A stretch of DNA of 64,000 nucleotides, taken from contig CM073591.1 in NCBI GenBank assembly GCA_037074705.1, positions 87,214,032-87,278,031 on the forward strand, read 5' to 3'. A program made the translations under genes and the position numbers. Shown here piece after piece: positions 12,229 through 25,499 of the stretch. The stretch comes from Zhengitettix transpicula. Its lineage: Eukaryota; Arthropoda; Insecta; Orthoptera; Tetrigidae. Every line of letters starts with the position of its first letter. Positions within the stretch are counted from its first letter, which is position 1. The notes below the pieces were generated by a model. The model was not told the DNA's origin, did no database searches, and was given only the letters and a program-made list of their open reading frames with translations.

Positions 12229-15200
12229 CCCTGTTGGTTATTTGTATTATTTAAATAATATGTGAAATATTAGCTTGCGGGTCATTGTAACAATATTGAG
12301 ATAGTTGTAGATTTTGATTGTGAGGGATGCTTCGGTATTTGAGAAGAATGGAAGACGTCACAAGTATAGAGAAAATTGAGCTGTGGTTGTTCTTCAGTGT
12401 TTTTTTCATCGCACTTAATTGTTTGCATCCGCTGACCTCCACAACACTCTACACTTCGATCAATAATTTAATTGCAACACAGAATAGATTGTTAAGGTAA
12501 ATGAGGACACTTGTAAGTCAAAGAATGGGAAGAGACTGAAAGAAGGGAAAATATTTTAATGAAGCCACGTTCTAATCAATGTACACTCTCCTTTAACAAA
12601 TCGGTTTGGCAGACCTTTCTTACCCGTCATGCTGATCGATCCAGTCCATCGTGATGAATGGAAAGAAAACGATCTTTCCGAGGGGGTGGGGGACTTCATG
12701 GATTTGCCTGTAGCGAAAGGTATCAATTTTGGAGCAGTGATATGCGGAACGCGTATACTTGTGGCCAGAGCGCTTTGCTCTCTCAATAGAGCCAAGAAAT
12801 TACTTTTCCTTCAAACTTGTCGAGAATCAGTAGATTGGGCTTTATTGGAATCACAACTCTCACAGACGCAGCCTTTCTCGTGCTCTCTTTACGAAAGGTG
12901 AATAAATTCTTCTCCTTCTCGGTGGACCTGGTACATGGATTTGACATATAAATTCTAAGGATTTCAGAAGCTAAAAAAGAAAAATTCGTAATTGAATTTT
13001 TAAAACACATTATCCTGCAAAATTTTATTCTCAAATAACAAAAGAAACAATTTTTGAATGACGAAATATTAACTAAAATGAGAACTTTATAAAGCTAAAT
13101 ATTCATTCCCTTTCGATATTGAACACGAAGTGGGTGAAAATGTTCATATCAATGCTGTTTTACTTTTTTGTGCAACACTTTATACACACTTATAAATTTT
13201 CTTCTCTCAACGTTCTCTGATTTGGAATACTTTCAGGCCACAGTACTGACATGACAAATACCGTGGTAAATGTAACATGTTAACATAAAGTTCAGATATT
13301 TTAATGCTATATGATTTAATGTGACAGCAATTTAAAGATAAAATATCTGATTTTAGGTTATTACTTTAATTAATTTAATTGGACAATTCACAAACCAGTC
13401 GTTGGATAAAATTCTTTCAAAAGCACATATATTATAAAATTCACTATATTATTGTTCATAAGTAAATGAAGAGTAAACGTTTGATAACTGTAACAGGTCA
13501 AAGTATTATTTTTCGTAACTCTAAAAATGAAATAATGATAAAATACGTAAATTAAAAATCAGTTTTGAGCGTTTGAATATTTACTAAGATTTTTAGTCAT
13601 CATGAGGAGAAGAACGATATTGCTGGTAAACAATTTAGTCGATAAACACCTTAGCAACAGCCCGTTAACAAATGATTTCATAAATAAGTTAAGCTATCTT
13701 TAAAAATATTGTAAAGACGATTTATGTATATTTATGTATATATTTTAGACAAGTATAAATCTCTCTAGTCAAATAAACAGGATACGCACGAAATAGCTTT
13801 TCATTGTAATTAGTATTACGGGTGACAGAGAATACATCAGTAGAAGCTGGATGCAAAATATAACATTATTTACTTTTGACATTTTCATTTCACTCGAAAG
13901 TGAATTGTTTGTAAGCATGTAATATTATTTTTGCTCCAGTATTGAATCATTTTAGTGTTCCACTGTAAACGTGGCTGCCTATTTAAGATATTCACGTCCT
14001 TATTATTATCTATGAATCCTGTTGCATTATCTCTGTTAATAGTTGTATACTACAGTGTTTATTTCCACGTTAAATGTTCTACACTCACAGACTTTTGTTC
14101 ATTATAATAATACGAATGAAAGAAAATCGCGGATAGCAGTTATTATATAACTAGAAAGATTTGTTTAATATATCATTTCCATACTTCTGTTGGAATATGA
14201 TTTCCAGTTGCTATCAGACTGTTCGCAAGCATCCACTGTGAATTATTACGGATGGCTTTGCCATTTGGCGTTACAGAGACATTGCTTTACGAGTTGCAGT
14301 CTGGTGGACTCAATTACGGGGTCTAAACAAGGAATAAAAGAGGTCAGTGAAGCAGTGAGACTACACACAGTATTCGTCAGGCAGCCGAAGGCGGAAACGT
14401 TGCGGAGTCATGCATGCAGATACATAATGAAGGTAGTATGCAGAACACACGTAGCCTTTGAATAATGATAAAATGAATTCCTTAGAGCATAAATTTAATC
14501 ATCTATCGGTATTGAAGCCTGAAAGGTTTTTCCTTTTGACCCAAACTTATTAAATTCGACTTTTATACCATCACTCACGAAACAAATCTCACTTGATCGA
14601 GTGGTACGTCAAGACATGAACGTCAACCGTTTGTGTAATAGTATTTTATCGAAAGAAACAGTTTATGTTAAAAATACTAATCCGTATATTTTTTACTTTC
14701 GTTCAGTATGCAACTATACTTGTATTTAAGTTTTCTAATTTAAGTTATGACGATTTACTAAATTCGTCATGATGTAGTTATGAATTCATCCTTAAATTAG
14801 TTTATGAATTACGAGCACAAAAATAATGTAGTGTACATACGTGTAAGAAATTAAATGAGGAGTTTATTTTATTATTTATTTTACTTCAAGTTAAAATTTT
14901 GAGTAAAATATATTCTCGCGTCCGGCCTACCAGGGCATTGTACGGAAATCAGGTCGTGAAGAACAAGCAAACATCCATCAGTGGCATTCCTTTAATTAAG
15001 GGTATTAGAAGATTAAATTATAATCCTCTAGAAAAAAAAATTCTCTGGTCACAAGACTTTGGCACGTTCTGGAATATTAGTCTGCAACTTGGCACCATAA
15101 TGGACGGGTATTTCCAGGGACATACGGAGAGTGGCTAACAATAATTTTGATATTTCTGGTGACTCAGATTAGATTCATATTGCCTAATATCATACAGATT

Positions 15201-16259
15201 TCAAAATCTTTTGGGCGAAACTTTTGTCACCAAGGTGTAGAGGTGACCTACAGATCAGACAGGAGATCAGTTTTTCAGAAATTTAGTTAAGGAAAGTTTA
15301 TTTTCTGCAGATGAGAAGTGGCGCAATATAAAGGATACATGAAGTAAACAGTAAAGTTAGGAAGTTTTTCAGTAGTCATTAAGTTGTTAGTTATTCGGTA
15401 GTGGTGAAGTAAGTCAGTTACTAGAAAATGTGAGAAATTTGAATTGAACGAGCCCGTAATTCCCACTAATGATGAGAATGTGCCACCTTTTGACTGTAAC
15501 GCGGAATATCAGATGAGAACTTCGCGCTACCCAAGTCCCCAGAGTCGACTTGCCTGCCAGTTCGTCAAAGTCCGTGTTATAAACGCCACTGTAGCCAACG
15601 TTTACAAAGCTTTATGGCCATAGTATTTTGAGCCCACAACCCTCCTGAGAGAGTGTGCCATTGTTTCGTTTTTATGTAGGTACAAAGCCTGGGTAATTAC
15701 AATTTGTTAATAGAGCAGGAAGATATTCTCTTGTTATTAAAATATATAATGTTGCAATACTTAATTTTAGCCTGACTTGTTAAATATTTAATCAGAAATG
15801 AATAATTAAATTAATTTGCATATATTCCTAGATTAAACAAAATTCCCCTGAATAATAAATCATTACAATAAATAATCATTTAAAAAATACGATTATATTT
15901 AACTTCTGATATAAAATTAAAAGGTTTCTCTCCTGAGGACCAGGAAAATTAATCGAAGAAAATATACTTTCAGTATGTTTTAAAAACAATAAGAATTAAA
16001 TTTTAAATTTCACTGCAGGTCTTGTGACAAGAAAATTCTGCAGTGTCTTACTGGCCACTTTGGATTTTTATCTGTATTTAAATATTTAATAAAAAATAAA
16101 GAATTTTAAATATTTATTTACAAAATAACTCAAATTAAATTTTTAGTAATGAATGAAATGAATCGAAATAAACTCTGGAGAGCAGAAAGAATTTTCTTAC
16201 GTAACATCAAAGAGCGCGGGCGTAAAAATTTAAAGGAATTGAAATATAAAAAGGGAATA
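12227..16259. other. Unassigned AT-rich sequence
   Basis: No gene, repeat family or regulatory element recognised. Short open frames (12629-12901, 14190-14465, 14899-15138) lack domains, splice support or conserved motifs. Confidence 0.45.
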
Positions 16260-16700
16260 TAGCGCTTATACGAAAATGGTGTTCAGTTACTTATAAATGC
16301 TTGTAGAACGAGGTGTCTTTCCTGTTGCCTGCTGTTGTCACTTTTTTGTAGGTCCCTCCGGAACTTGTTCGAGACGGATGCTGGATGGTTGTGGTGGCGA
16401 AAAATGAAGTTGCTTAGTAGGCTTTACCCGCTGCTTGACGGGCAGATCCCGTTCCTCTGAGGTGGCTAGACTTAACCTAGCAACTCCTTTTGTTACTCTG
16501 ATGTGGTTATTGAACTCATTTTGTTCCTATAATTTTGGTTATTGAAAATTTTGAATGTAAATGCGAGGAGACACCTTCCTCCATGCACTTGTTCTCTCAG
16601 ACTCCTCCCTCGGATATCTGAGGTTGTTTGTCCTCCCTTTTAAAACATCTGGAAGCTACCTGGAAATACAATAGGAGGAGGCCAGACCGTAACTGACCGC
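16260..16700. repeat. GC-richer repeat-like block, unknown type
   Basis: Composition rises sharply relative to the flanks. It includes a short inverted repeat ACGGG/CCCGT around 16438-16455 and has no long open frame. Probably part of an interspersed element, but no second copy is visible here. Confidence 0.3.
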
Positions 16701-17928
16701 TTCGACAAAATTTAGAAGGAAAATTATTTTTGCTCGCCAGATAAATGAAACTACATTAAATTAAAATATAATGGACGAAATGGGTCACCGCAAGCCGAAC
16801 TGTTAATTGTATACTTACAGAAATTAATACAGGCCCTAGTCTATTCAAATAAAGTTATAATGCTCTGATGATAGAAAATAAGGATAGTAGGCTCTACACG
16901 AGTCGTTTTGATTACATTATGTTAGTTTAATTATACATTCTGCTGCTCCTCAGTTATATAATTAGGATGAAAACGGCACCACTTAAAAGTCTAGGTAATA
17001 TAAGAATAAACCTAATATTAATTGTGTTGAAAATATGCAATTAAATAACCCTATGAGAAAGATAAAACTAGGAATAAAGTACGTACGAATTACGTAGAAA
17101 AAAGAAGCATTTCCATATTCAGCTATAACCGAAAATTTATAGATATATTAAAAGCTTCTGAAAAATGAATTATTCATACATACTAATATTCACTATATAT
17201 AAAAGTACAACGACATGAAACAAATGTAATGAAACGTAATCAATTGACACCTCGGGACTGGCGAATGGTCAGGAATCTTGCCAATTTTTTAAGACTGTAT
17301 TTCTGCTTTCACAACTCCCCATGAAAGCGTGCCTAGCTCTGGGGATAATGAGAATATTGAATGTTATACTAAATGAGTTAATGATCTATACATGTCTTTC
17401 TGAAAATATTTTTTTTATTAAATTGTATAATTGTAACACAGGATAGATCACCGTTGGAGAAGATATGAGGTGTTAAACTATTTACAGTAGTTCGCGGACA
17501 TATAATTAGTGAATAAATAAATAACACACGCATAATAAATATTTGTGACTATTTTCCAGTCCTAAATTGTAAATTACGTAGAATGTAAAATGAATGGTCG
17601 GTTTATAACAGCTTTTATTTTAAAGTTTTTTACGCTGGCGGGCCCAGTGCAGAGTTGAGCTTCCTTCCACGCCAGCTCTAATAGAAATCTTGCTCGGGAC
17701 CATAAATAATAGCGGATTTAAAAGGATCTCCCTGTAACACCGAGATTCGTGGGAAGAGCATCTCACCCTCGAGTTTGCAGGGACGCGAAAGCATAACTCG
17801 TTAAAAAAATGTTCAAGGTGAATTTACATTATAAGTGGACAATAATGTCGAGTGAGATAAAACGTAGAAAAAATTTTTAATGATAACATCGATGTCACAT
17901 ATAATTTGCGGAAAACAATTACACATTG

Positions 17929-18119
17929 CCGACCTCTTGTGGTGTAGCGATCGGCGTCACAGCCTCGCATCACAGAGGTCCCGGGTTCGAATTCCGGCGA
18001 AGGTGTGGATGTTGTGTGTGTTTGCATACTGAGAAACTCCCACTAATTAGTTCCCTGACAACAGTGTACAAAGCCGCTAATGACTTGAGCAGTTGATGCT
18101 ACTGTAAATTAAAAAAATG
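17929..18119 (+). mobile_element. tRNA-derived SINE with A and B boxes
   Basis: A 191 bp unit whose first ~75 bp looks like a tRNA. It has an A-box-like TGGTGTAGCGATCGG (17940-17954) and a B box GGTTCGAATTC (17984-17994) inside a T arm that still pairs (CCGGG / TCCGG). A non-tRNA body with GTTGTGTGTGTTTGC follows, then a short A-rich tail (18110-18119). The flanks ACACATTG (17921-17928) and ACACGTTG (18120-18127) look like an aged target-site duplication with one mismatch. The acceptor stem is poor, so this is not a functional tRNA gene. It sits only about 100 bp from a family A copy. Confidence 0.8.
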
Positions 18120-18227
18120 ACACGTTGTAATATTTTTCTGAAAATACAACTACCCTGCTATACCGAATGAAAGAATCTAAGTAGGAATCAAAATAATTAA
18201 ATATATAATTTAGCCGTGATATTATTT

Positions 18228-18775
18228 TTTTTAGGGCAACAGGCTACATGAGGGTGTTCTACGTTGGGCAACCCCCCTTTAATAGCATAGGAAGGGAATT
18301 AAAAGGGATGATGCGGAAGGGTGGAGGAAGGTATCCAAGGGTTAACTATGGCCCCCGGGCTATATTTTAAGGATCCTACCCGGCATTCGCCTAAAAGTAA
18401 TGCAGGGAAAACCCTAGAAAAACCTGCATCGGGTAGGTCGGGCATTGGGTACTTGTCCCACGCCCTTCCGATAGCGGGAGAGGAGTTTGCTGTGGGGACG
18501 CAGCATTCCATTCTCCGTGCCTCGACCAGTTTAGGAGGCAGCTGACCGACTATTCCAATGGGAAAAGAGGACAATTCTTACCGTATGCCCAAGATCTGTG
18601 ACCCCGGCACATACACCTATCAGAACAGGACGAGGTACCTCGGATTGTGGAACCTTAGTTCAAAAACGGAGAGGAAAAGGCATCCTCAAAGGTAGCCCCT
18701 TCGTAAGGTTCTGCCTGCGAGAGAACATCCCTCGCAGGTATTGCCTGCGAGAGAAAAGCCCTTGCAGACTCTCGT
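18228..18775 (-). mobile_element. Family A retroposon, full-length copy with 13 bp TSD
   Basis: Reverse-strand copy of about 548 bp; the T-run at its left is the poly(A) tail. It is bordered by a perfect 13 bp duplication CGTGATATTATTT at 18215-18227 and 18776-18788. The 5' end (right side here) carries the CCTGCGAGAG hairpin arms, apparently duplicated: CCTGCGAGAG occurs twice (18712 and 18743) with CTCGCAGG between. This is the best-delimited copy in the window and, with the one at 1059, defines both ends of the family. Open frames on both strands are a by-product of its GC-rich composition. Confidence 0.92.
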
Positions 18776-18788
18776 CGTGATATTATTT

Positions 18789-21700
18789 AAAATCTGGGGT
18801 GTGTTATACTTTTTTTTTCAGAATTAAATTTCAAGAAAGGAGCCTTGTTTTTATTATTTACACAGTCTTAGCGCCCTCCTCCGATTGAATAACATACACC
18901 GAATGTAAAACTGATTAAATTTTCTCATAGTTGAGAGTAAAGATGAAATGCAACCATTAGTACTTATCTGACGTGTAGTGATTGTTAAATTTTGACGTGA
19001 GTGTGTGACTTTTATTTTGCTGATTTTCTGTATAAATTCATATTTTCACAATATTTTTTAATCTGTTTTATATTTCCATATCACCCAAAACAATTTTGAA
19101 TATTTCATTTATTTTTTTTTGCCGTTCCTTCAGTTTGCTAGTCTTTAGAACAAGCCATTGTGGAAACATGTGTACATTAATATTAAATTGTGACATTTCA
19201 AAGAAAATCGTATTATTGTAATTAAAGCGTTGCTTTATATTACTTATTAGGTGTAACTACAAGGGTATAATATTTCAGAACCCAATTTTAATAGAAAAAA
19301 TTATGTTTAATAAAACCTGATTTCATTTAGAAAAGGCAATTATTTTTGTAATCTTGTTTCCGCAGCTTTAACACACTAATTATTAATAATAGCAATTCTC
19401 GTATCATGTTATAACAACCAGCTTCTAAGAAACATTAATCAACTAATCAAACGTTAAATTTCGTGGAATCCTCTAGCAAACACGCAGAGTTTGTGGAAAT
19501 CGACTTAGGAATAATATTGCCAGTTAATGAGACTCGCATTGTGTTTTACGGAAACTGTTTCGTAATTACTCTAAATTGAATTGCAAAATGCTGAGTGTAA
19601 AATAGAAGTGGTATTAATATGTTGAAGTTTTTTTGTAAAGATTTGGTGAATGTTTTGAATTTTTTAAATAGTTTCACTTATCTATTAAATCACAATTATT
19701 TGTTAAATTTCAGTCCATGCTTGTGACAGTATAAACGCCGAATGATATAAAATTCTCATCTGTAGAAAAAATTAAACAATTTCTCTTATGAGTATTAAAT
19801 AACGTTTTTCCTAACTTACCGTAATCTAATACTGTCATAAATTTTCTGTGAATCAGGAAAACTGATACCACACAGACCCGACAGGGCAAATATTATTGAC
19901 AACACTCCATGGTTTAGCTATATTGGCGAAATGACGTGGAAAAAGGAACTTAAGTATATTGGAAGACGCAGAGTGTTCAGAGGTATTTGACTCCTTCTCG
20001 GAATTTAAACTCACAAATTAAAAAATTTTATTAAGCCTGGTTAAATTTGGTTCACATTTAAAAAGAGCCTCCTATTCTAGTCCTCAAGCTTTAATATTAT
20101 GGAATTATATACCTACAAATATAGCCACAATAATAAATAGAATTACATAAGGAGCTTTTCGCCATTCATTCAGGTATAAATTAATATAAAAATTAGTCAA
20201 TTGCATATATTACGTATAAAGTTAGAAATGAGAAATATCTTATGCGTAAAAATTACTCAACTCTAACGTATTGAGTAGAGATCGCCTGATCCGTGTCAAT
20301 GCGGAGTCACGTGTTCGCACCACCGTGGCGCATCATATATTCCGCAATCGGTACTATCATATTCATAGGTTCATTTTCCCTTGAATGCTATATTAATTAT
20401 TTAATTTTTGCTAGAGTGGCTGTGCATCACGTACTGGACTGGACATTCTCTCCGATTTATTATTAAAAATATTACGTTGCGAACATAACAAATTTAAACG
20501 TAGAGAATTGAAAGGTATGTATGTATATTTATAGCCAACTGGACAAGACGATGAATGCAAGGAATTAAGTAGGAATTAGGGGGAAAATGTACGTTAATAT
20601 TTTGAAAAACATTTATTCATAATATCTTGTAGAGAATATCGAGTCCAGTACCTGATGCACATTCACTCTAGCAAAAATATACTAGTGCCAGAGTATTCAG
20701 AATCAAGTACAACAATCCGGGACGATGAACTTATTAATATATTCGTACCATTGACGAGATATATGAGGGCCATAGTGCTGTGCATTGTTATTTATATGGT
20801 GGTCGGAACACGGGACTCTATATTGACGAACGCTCTATCGCCACTGCATGGATCAGGCGATCTCCACACAGTACGTTGGAGTGGAGTAATTTTAACGTTT
20901 ATGTATTTCTAATTTGACAATTTTTAACTTTACGTGTAATCTACGGAATAATTACAAGTGCTAAATTTTATATTAATTTACACATGATTATGTCTGAAAG
21001 CTTATTTTATAATTTTATTACTGCGACTATATTTCTAATTGAAATTTAAAAGCTTTGATGACCGAAATTGGGGAAAATGTGAATTTAAAATTTATTTCAG
21101 ATTCACAATCATTTCCCCAAACAAATTTTAAGCCGATAACGGATGACGATCTTCTGAATTTGAAGATATTTGTGACTCAGAAATAAGAAAGATCGTACAA
21201 AGCAGCGAATCTACAACTTACTACTATAAGAGCATTGCAGAAGGGGATAAAAATTAGGCGATGAAAATCCTTCACATCAAAATTTATCTCAAAATGTTGC
21301 TTTAGTTGCCCCATCGCCATTTTAAGTTGTCCGTTTTTTATTACCAGTTTTAAAAACATATCTGTACTGCAACGTTTCGTGAAACTTCCGGTGTTAATAT
21401 TCATGTTTATTCATCTCGCAAGATTCAGTTGGCAATTGAAAGTCAATGTTCTGTAAAACACATGGGAAGTTAGATCTTTTCGTACTGCAAAACTGGTGTT
21501 GTGCCGTACATGTGCTACGCGCCATTAGCACTGTGAAACTCGTTGCCTACATCTGACGTAATGGCGGATACGGAGAGTTCGTCCGGTGCTAGACTAAGTT
21601 TTATCCCACACCTGAAGCGAGGGATCTCTTAGGCACGTCTCAGCTATCCCAATGAGGATTCTCACTCTTAAGTCTTAAGTCGACAGTTTCGTCAACGTAC

Positions 21701-23039
21701 CCTGCAGCACATCTCAAGTCTCTTCCGTGCCAACTTTACGAGTATATAATTTACGCCAAATTCGTATTTTAATTATTTCAAAGTTAATAAATATATCTCA
21801 GGTAATATTATTAATAGTTATAATAATTTCATATTGCTATTATCTTAAAAAATACCATTATTTGGTTTTAAAGCTTATTGTTAAATAAAATTCTGTAAAA
21901 TGTAAACATTTACCTCATTCAGGGCCACTCAATAATTCCACTTGCTATTCAGACTCTTAATAATGACTCTTCTGTTCCATACAAATTACTATTATTTCAC
22001 ATTTTAATTTATTTTATATTGTGATTTTCTATTCTGCTCGTAGAACACGACAGGTCAAGAAAATTTCAACTCTTCACAGAATATTTGATTGAATATTAAA
22101 ATTAATTGTAGTTTAAGCTTAAGAAACATTATTTAATAATCATATATCATTAAGTATAATTTTTCTATTTTATTTCAATCAATGATGTCAATGTAATCAA
22201 GACGCTCATGTAATACAGTACAAAGAAAATAGTACTTAAATTTTCAGACAGTAAAGAAAATAAAACTGTTTATGTAGAGTTCTGCAACCACATAAGACGA
22301 AAAATAAGTAGTATATATATGTGCCTGTGTTCGGGTACCATCTACATGGCATGAAATTGTTATTGTATTTGTGACGTAACCATACATATATATTCCTTGC
22401 ATAATAATCTATTATCTCCACACTATTATAGTAGCATATTATAGAAATACATTTACTGTGAACTAATATTGATTGCATAAGGATAAATATTGACAATAGA
22501 AAATTCTTGATCTACACTTTTAACATATTAACATATCAAATTTATTTACAATTACATATGTAGGCGTGTAATTGTAATTATTGAATTATTGCGTGTTACT
22601 CGTATTTATTTATGCGAGACGATCGTCTAGTTATCATTATTTCGATGAATAATTGCGTTAAAGTGCGATTAAAATTTCTAGACTTATAATCTGTTACTGA
22701 AATGTATGAAGCTCAAACGCTAGTAACTGTACTAATAGACGTATATATTGTTTAATATAGTGTCGTAACTACTTCATATCTGGTTCAATACCTGTTCATT
22801 CATCATCAATAAATTGGGGTAATCTGTAGTGTCCATGGTGAGTTAAGAAACAAGTTTTGATATCCATGATGAGGAGCCCATAAGTAACCTTTTTTGAACC
22901 GATAAGTCCTATTCTTAAATGCAAAATCCACTATACACTAGTTTACTTGAGAATTCGAGGTTTCTAGCAGCTGAGAAGTTGTAGGTGTTTATGACAGAGC
23001 ACAACATGACACAGTGTGTGAACATATATGGTTTTCTTC
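18789..23039. other. Unassigned AT-rich sequence
   Basis: No gene or named repeat recognised. A GC-richer patch at about 21530-21740 may be an old repeat. Confidence 0.45.
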
Positions 23040-24000
23040 CCTGCCGCCTTTTTTCGGGCCCTTCAAGGAGGGCACGAGGATACCTGGTTGCCTAAATTCC
23101 GGCGAGCTGGATCCTGTACCCATGAGAGAACAGAAGAGAAATTATGCCCGCGAAGCCATTACCCCCTCAATCCAACGTGGACCAAGCCATAACCCAGCTA
23201 GACTTACGGGACCCTGAAGGACAGACTAGAGTCCCGACGGACCCCGAGGTACTAAATTCCCTGAAGAACGATATTGGTCGACAGCGCGCATTACTCTGTT
23301 AGAACTTTCGTGTTCAAAGTCGCCCCACAGGGCGCAGTTGTACTTGCTGCAAATGCTGGGGTCAGCAACACCTTCCACACACTCGCGACGACTGGACGAC
23401 CGCCTTGAGTCAGTGTCCACTACCTCCTGTCAGGACAAGGTGGCAAATTCTAAGAAAGACCCCAAATAAAACCACATGCCCTTCTTTTAACCTTAATCTT
23501 CCCCACGTACCGCAACTGCGTGGAGGCCTCCACTCTAAGAATGCTATTGTTAGTGGGATTTCTCCCACAATCGACAAAAGTCACGGTTCGAGGATGCTTC
23601 CGCAACCTCTTCCACGCATGAAATTCTGAAACCACTGTGACCGTTATCCACATACGTGGGAGCAATTCAGTCATTTTAAGGGGTAGAAGCCATGTGGTCT
23701 GTCCTGGGTCTTGTCTCGTTTACTACCTAGTATGAGCAGTGGCGACATCTCAAGCGACTGTTATCCCACCGTTTACCCACGCTTCCCTTCATGTCACACC
23801 CTGATTTGGGAGTCACTTGAGAATAGTACAAAAAAGTTAAGAAAAATAGTAGTAACAGTTCTATGCCACTCTCCCACACTGGAAGCGATGGTACTGTTCA
23901 TTAGGAGCACTGTAACCCGTTTTATGGGTAGGCGCCGTGTGGTCAGCCCCTGGGCAGCTTTCCTCAGACTTCTGTTGTCCAGCCACCTATTCAAGGTGCG
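23040..24000. repeat. GC-rich repeat-like block with internal imperfect duplication
   Basis: About 1 kb of clearly higher GC than its flanks, with several broken open frames on both strands. Two segments resemble each other: 23671-23720 (TTTTAAGGGG, then GCCATGTGGTC and CCTGGG) and 23920-23965 (TTTTATGGG, then GCCGTGTGGTCAG and CCTGGG). No recognised protein motif. It is likely a decayed mobile element; type unknown. Confidence 0.35.
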
Positions 24001-25311
24001 TGAAAAAGTCGATAAAGAGTTATTGCGCTGTAATATTGAGCCGTTTTACAGACGCAGCGTCTATAGTGAAAAAATATTTATATACTTATGGGTGAGAGTG
24101 GCACTTCCGGGAAATACCAACCAAATAGTTAGATTATGAAATAAGAATTGACAAAATTATCCACTTTTCATAGTTTATGTTACATAATTGTTCCTATTTT
24201 TGATAATCTCAGGTAAATACTCAACCTTGCAAATTTTACGAAATGCATGATACTATAACCAATTATTTTTAATAGAAACTGGAAATCAGTTTAATGAGAC
24301 TGTTATATTAATTATTATATATTATGTTAAATTAATTACATCAGTAAATTAAAAAATCGTTTGTGTTTTTCTAATTTTAAAAAAGGCAAAAAACTATAAA
24401 TTCACTTAGAACTGAAAGGAAAGTAATTTTTACTCATTTACTATGCTTAGAAATCGTTTGGTATATATTTTGTAAGAAAAGAACACATATGTAGTACAGT
24501 GATGAAGTATATTAAGACTTCAAATGTAATACCTGACTTAAAAATAATTATAAAAGTCAGTTAAGATGAGTTTCCTTGACGATTTTTGCTCTGGAATTTA
24601 TAGACGAGCCTCTTGGGTGAAGTTCGCGAAAAAGTATTGCAAAAGAACAAAGACTTATTACTCTTAAAATGTGTTAACAGTTTTTTATTTAACGTTAAAT
24701 ATAAAACAACAATCTTCAGTTTCATGAATATGAATTTATGATGTTTCTAATTAGTAACAGAAATAAACTGAACTTAAATAACATGAAAAACAGAAGTATA
24801 AAGCTCAATTATTGTCTTGGAATAATACATAAAAATGAGGAGATGTTGACTCTTATGAATTTATTCAACGTATACTTTACATAGGAAAAATCTAGGAAAT
24901 TATGCATACGTGGAAATATCTACATACTTTTGTAAAAATGTTAAAATAACAGCGGTGCATAATAAAGCTAATTATATTGTTTATTATCAGGTACGGTTCT
25001 CGATGTAGAAGATTTAGAAGAACTTCATGGCATGATGAAGACAAAGTACCTGATTTATCGGATAACGGAAATATCTGTTTAAATTTTGTACGGGAAAGAA
25101 GGAATGGGAGCCTATATTGGTTACATAGAAAATGTGGGTGCAAAACGCAAAAATTGTAGTATTAATTTAACTTTGAATTTCGGCCCTTGGTGGCTGGCAG
25201 ACAACTGTATTCTGAACTGTAATTGATAGTTTAAATAGTAATGATGAAATTTGAGTGTTTTACTGTTATTTTGGTTGAATTAATTTGTTCTTGATTGAAA
25301 TATCCTATAAA
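24001..25311. other. Unassigned AT-rich sequence
   Basis: No gene recognised. The 60-codon frame at 24977-25159 ends about 150 bp before a hammerhead-like motif and may be part of the same old element, but it has no recognisable domain. Confidence 0.4.
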
Positions 25312-25343
25312 ATGAAGAAGTCCTAATGCAAGGACGAAACGTC
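25312..25343 (+). ncRNA. Hammerhead-ribozyme-like core
   Basis: ATGAAGA (25312-25318; CUGANGA with C to A) is followed by a 5 bp stem GTCCT / AGGAC with loop AATGCA (25320-25335) and then GAAACGTC (25336-25343). The order box, stem II, GAAA and GUC matches the hammerhead. The self-complementary ACGT fits the minimal stem III known from Penelope-like elements, where the motif works as a dimer. The flanking AAAA / TTTT could form a weak stem I. The first C of the core is lost, so cleavage is doubtful. An A/T-rich tail follows at once, as at a retroelement 3' end. Confidence 0.4.
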
Positions 25344-25499
25344 TTTTAATAAATTTTTTTTTTCATAAATTAATGTTTTCTTATTATTTGGCTAATAATT
25401 TCATAAACTTAATCTCTGTCTGAATGAGCATAAAATTTTATTGTTTTTTGTATTAAAGGTCAGATCGTTGTTACAATTTAGTATTAACTTTTATAAACC

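Noticed and set aside
12629..12901. 90-codon open frame, GC-richer than its flanks
   Set aside because: No domain recognised, also open on the other strand, and no splice or promoter support.
17931..18005. Functional tRNA gene
   Set aside because: The acceptor stem does not pair well, there is no normal anticodon arm, and a SINE body with A-tail and TSD follows.
23711..24139. 142-codon open frame as a gene
   Set aside because: It begins inside a repeat-like block with internal duplication; the peptide shows no known motif and other frames are equally open.
24977..25159. 60-codon frame as the missing 5' exon of the RASL10-type gene
   Set aside because: It ends in a stop, has no phase-1 donor and no resemblance to the N-terminal region expected.
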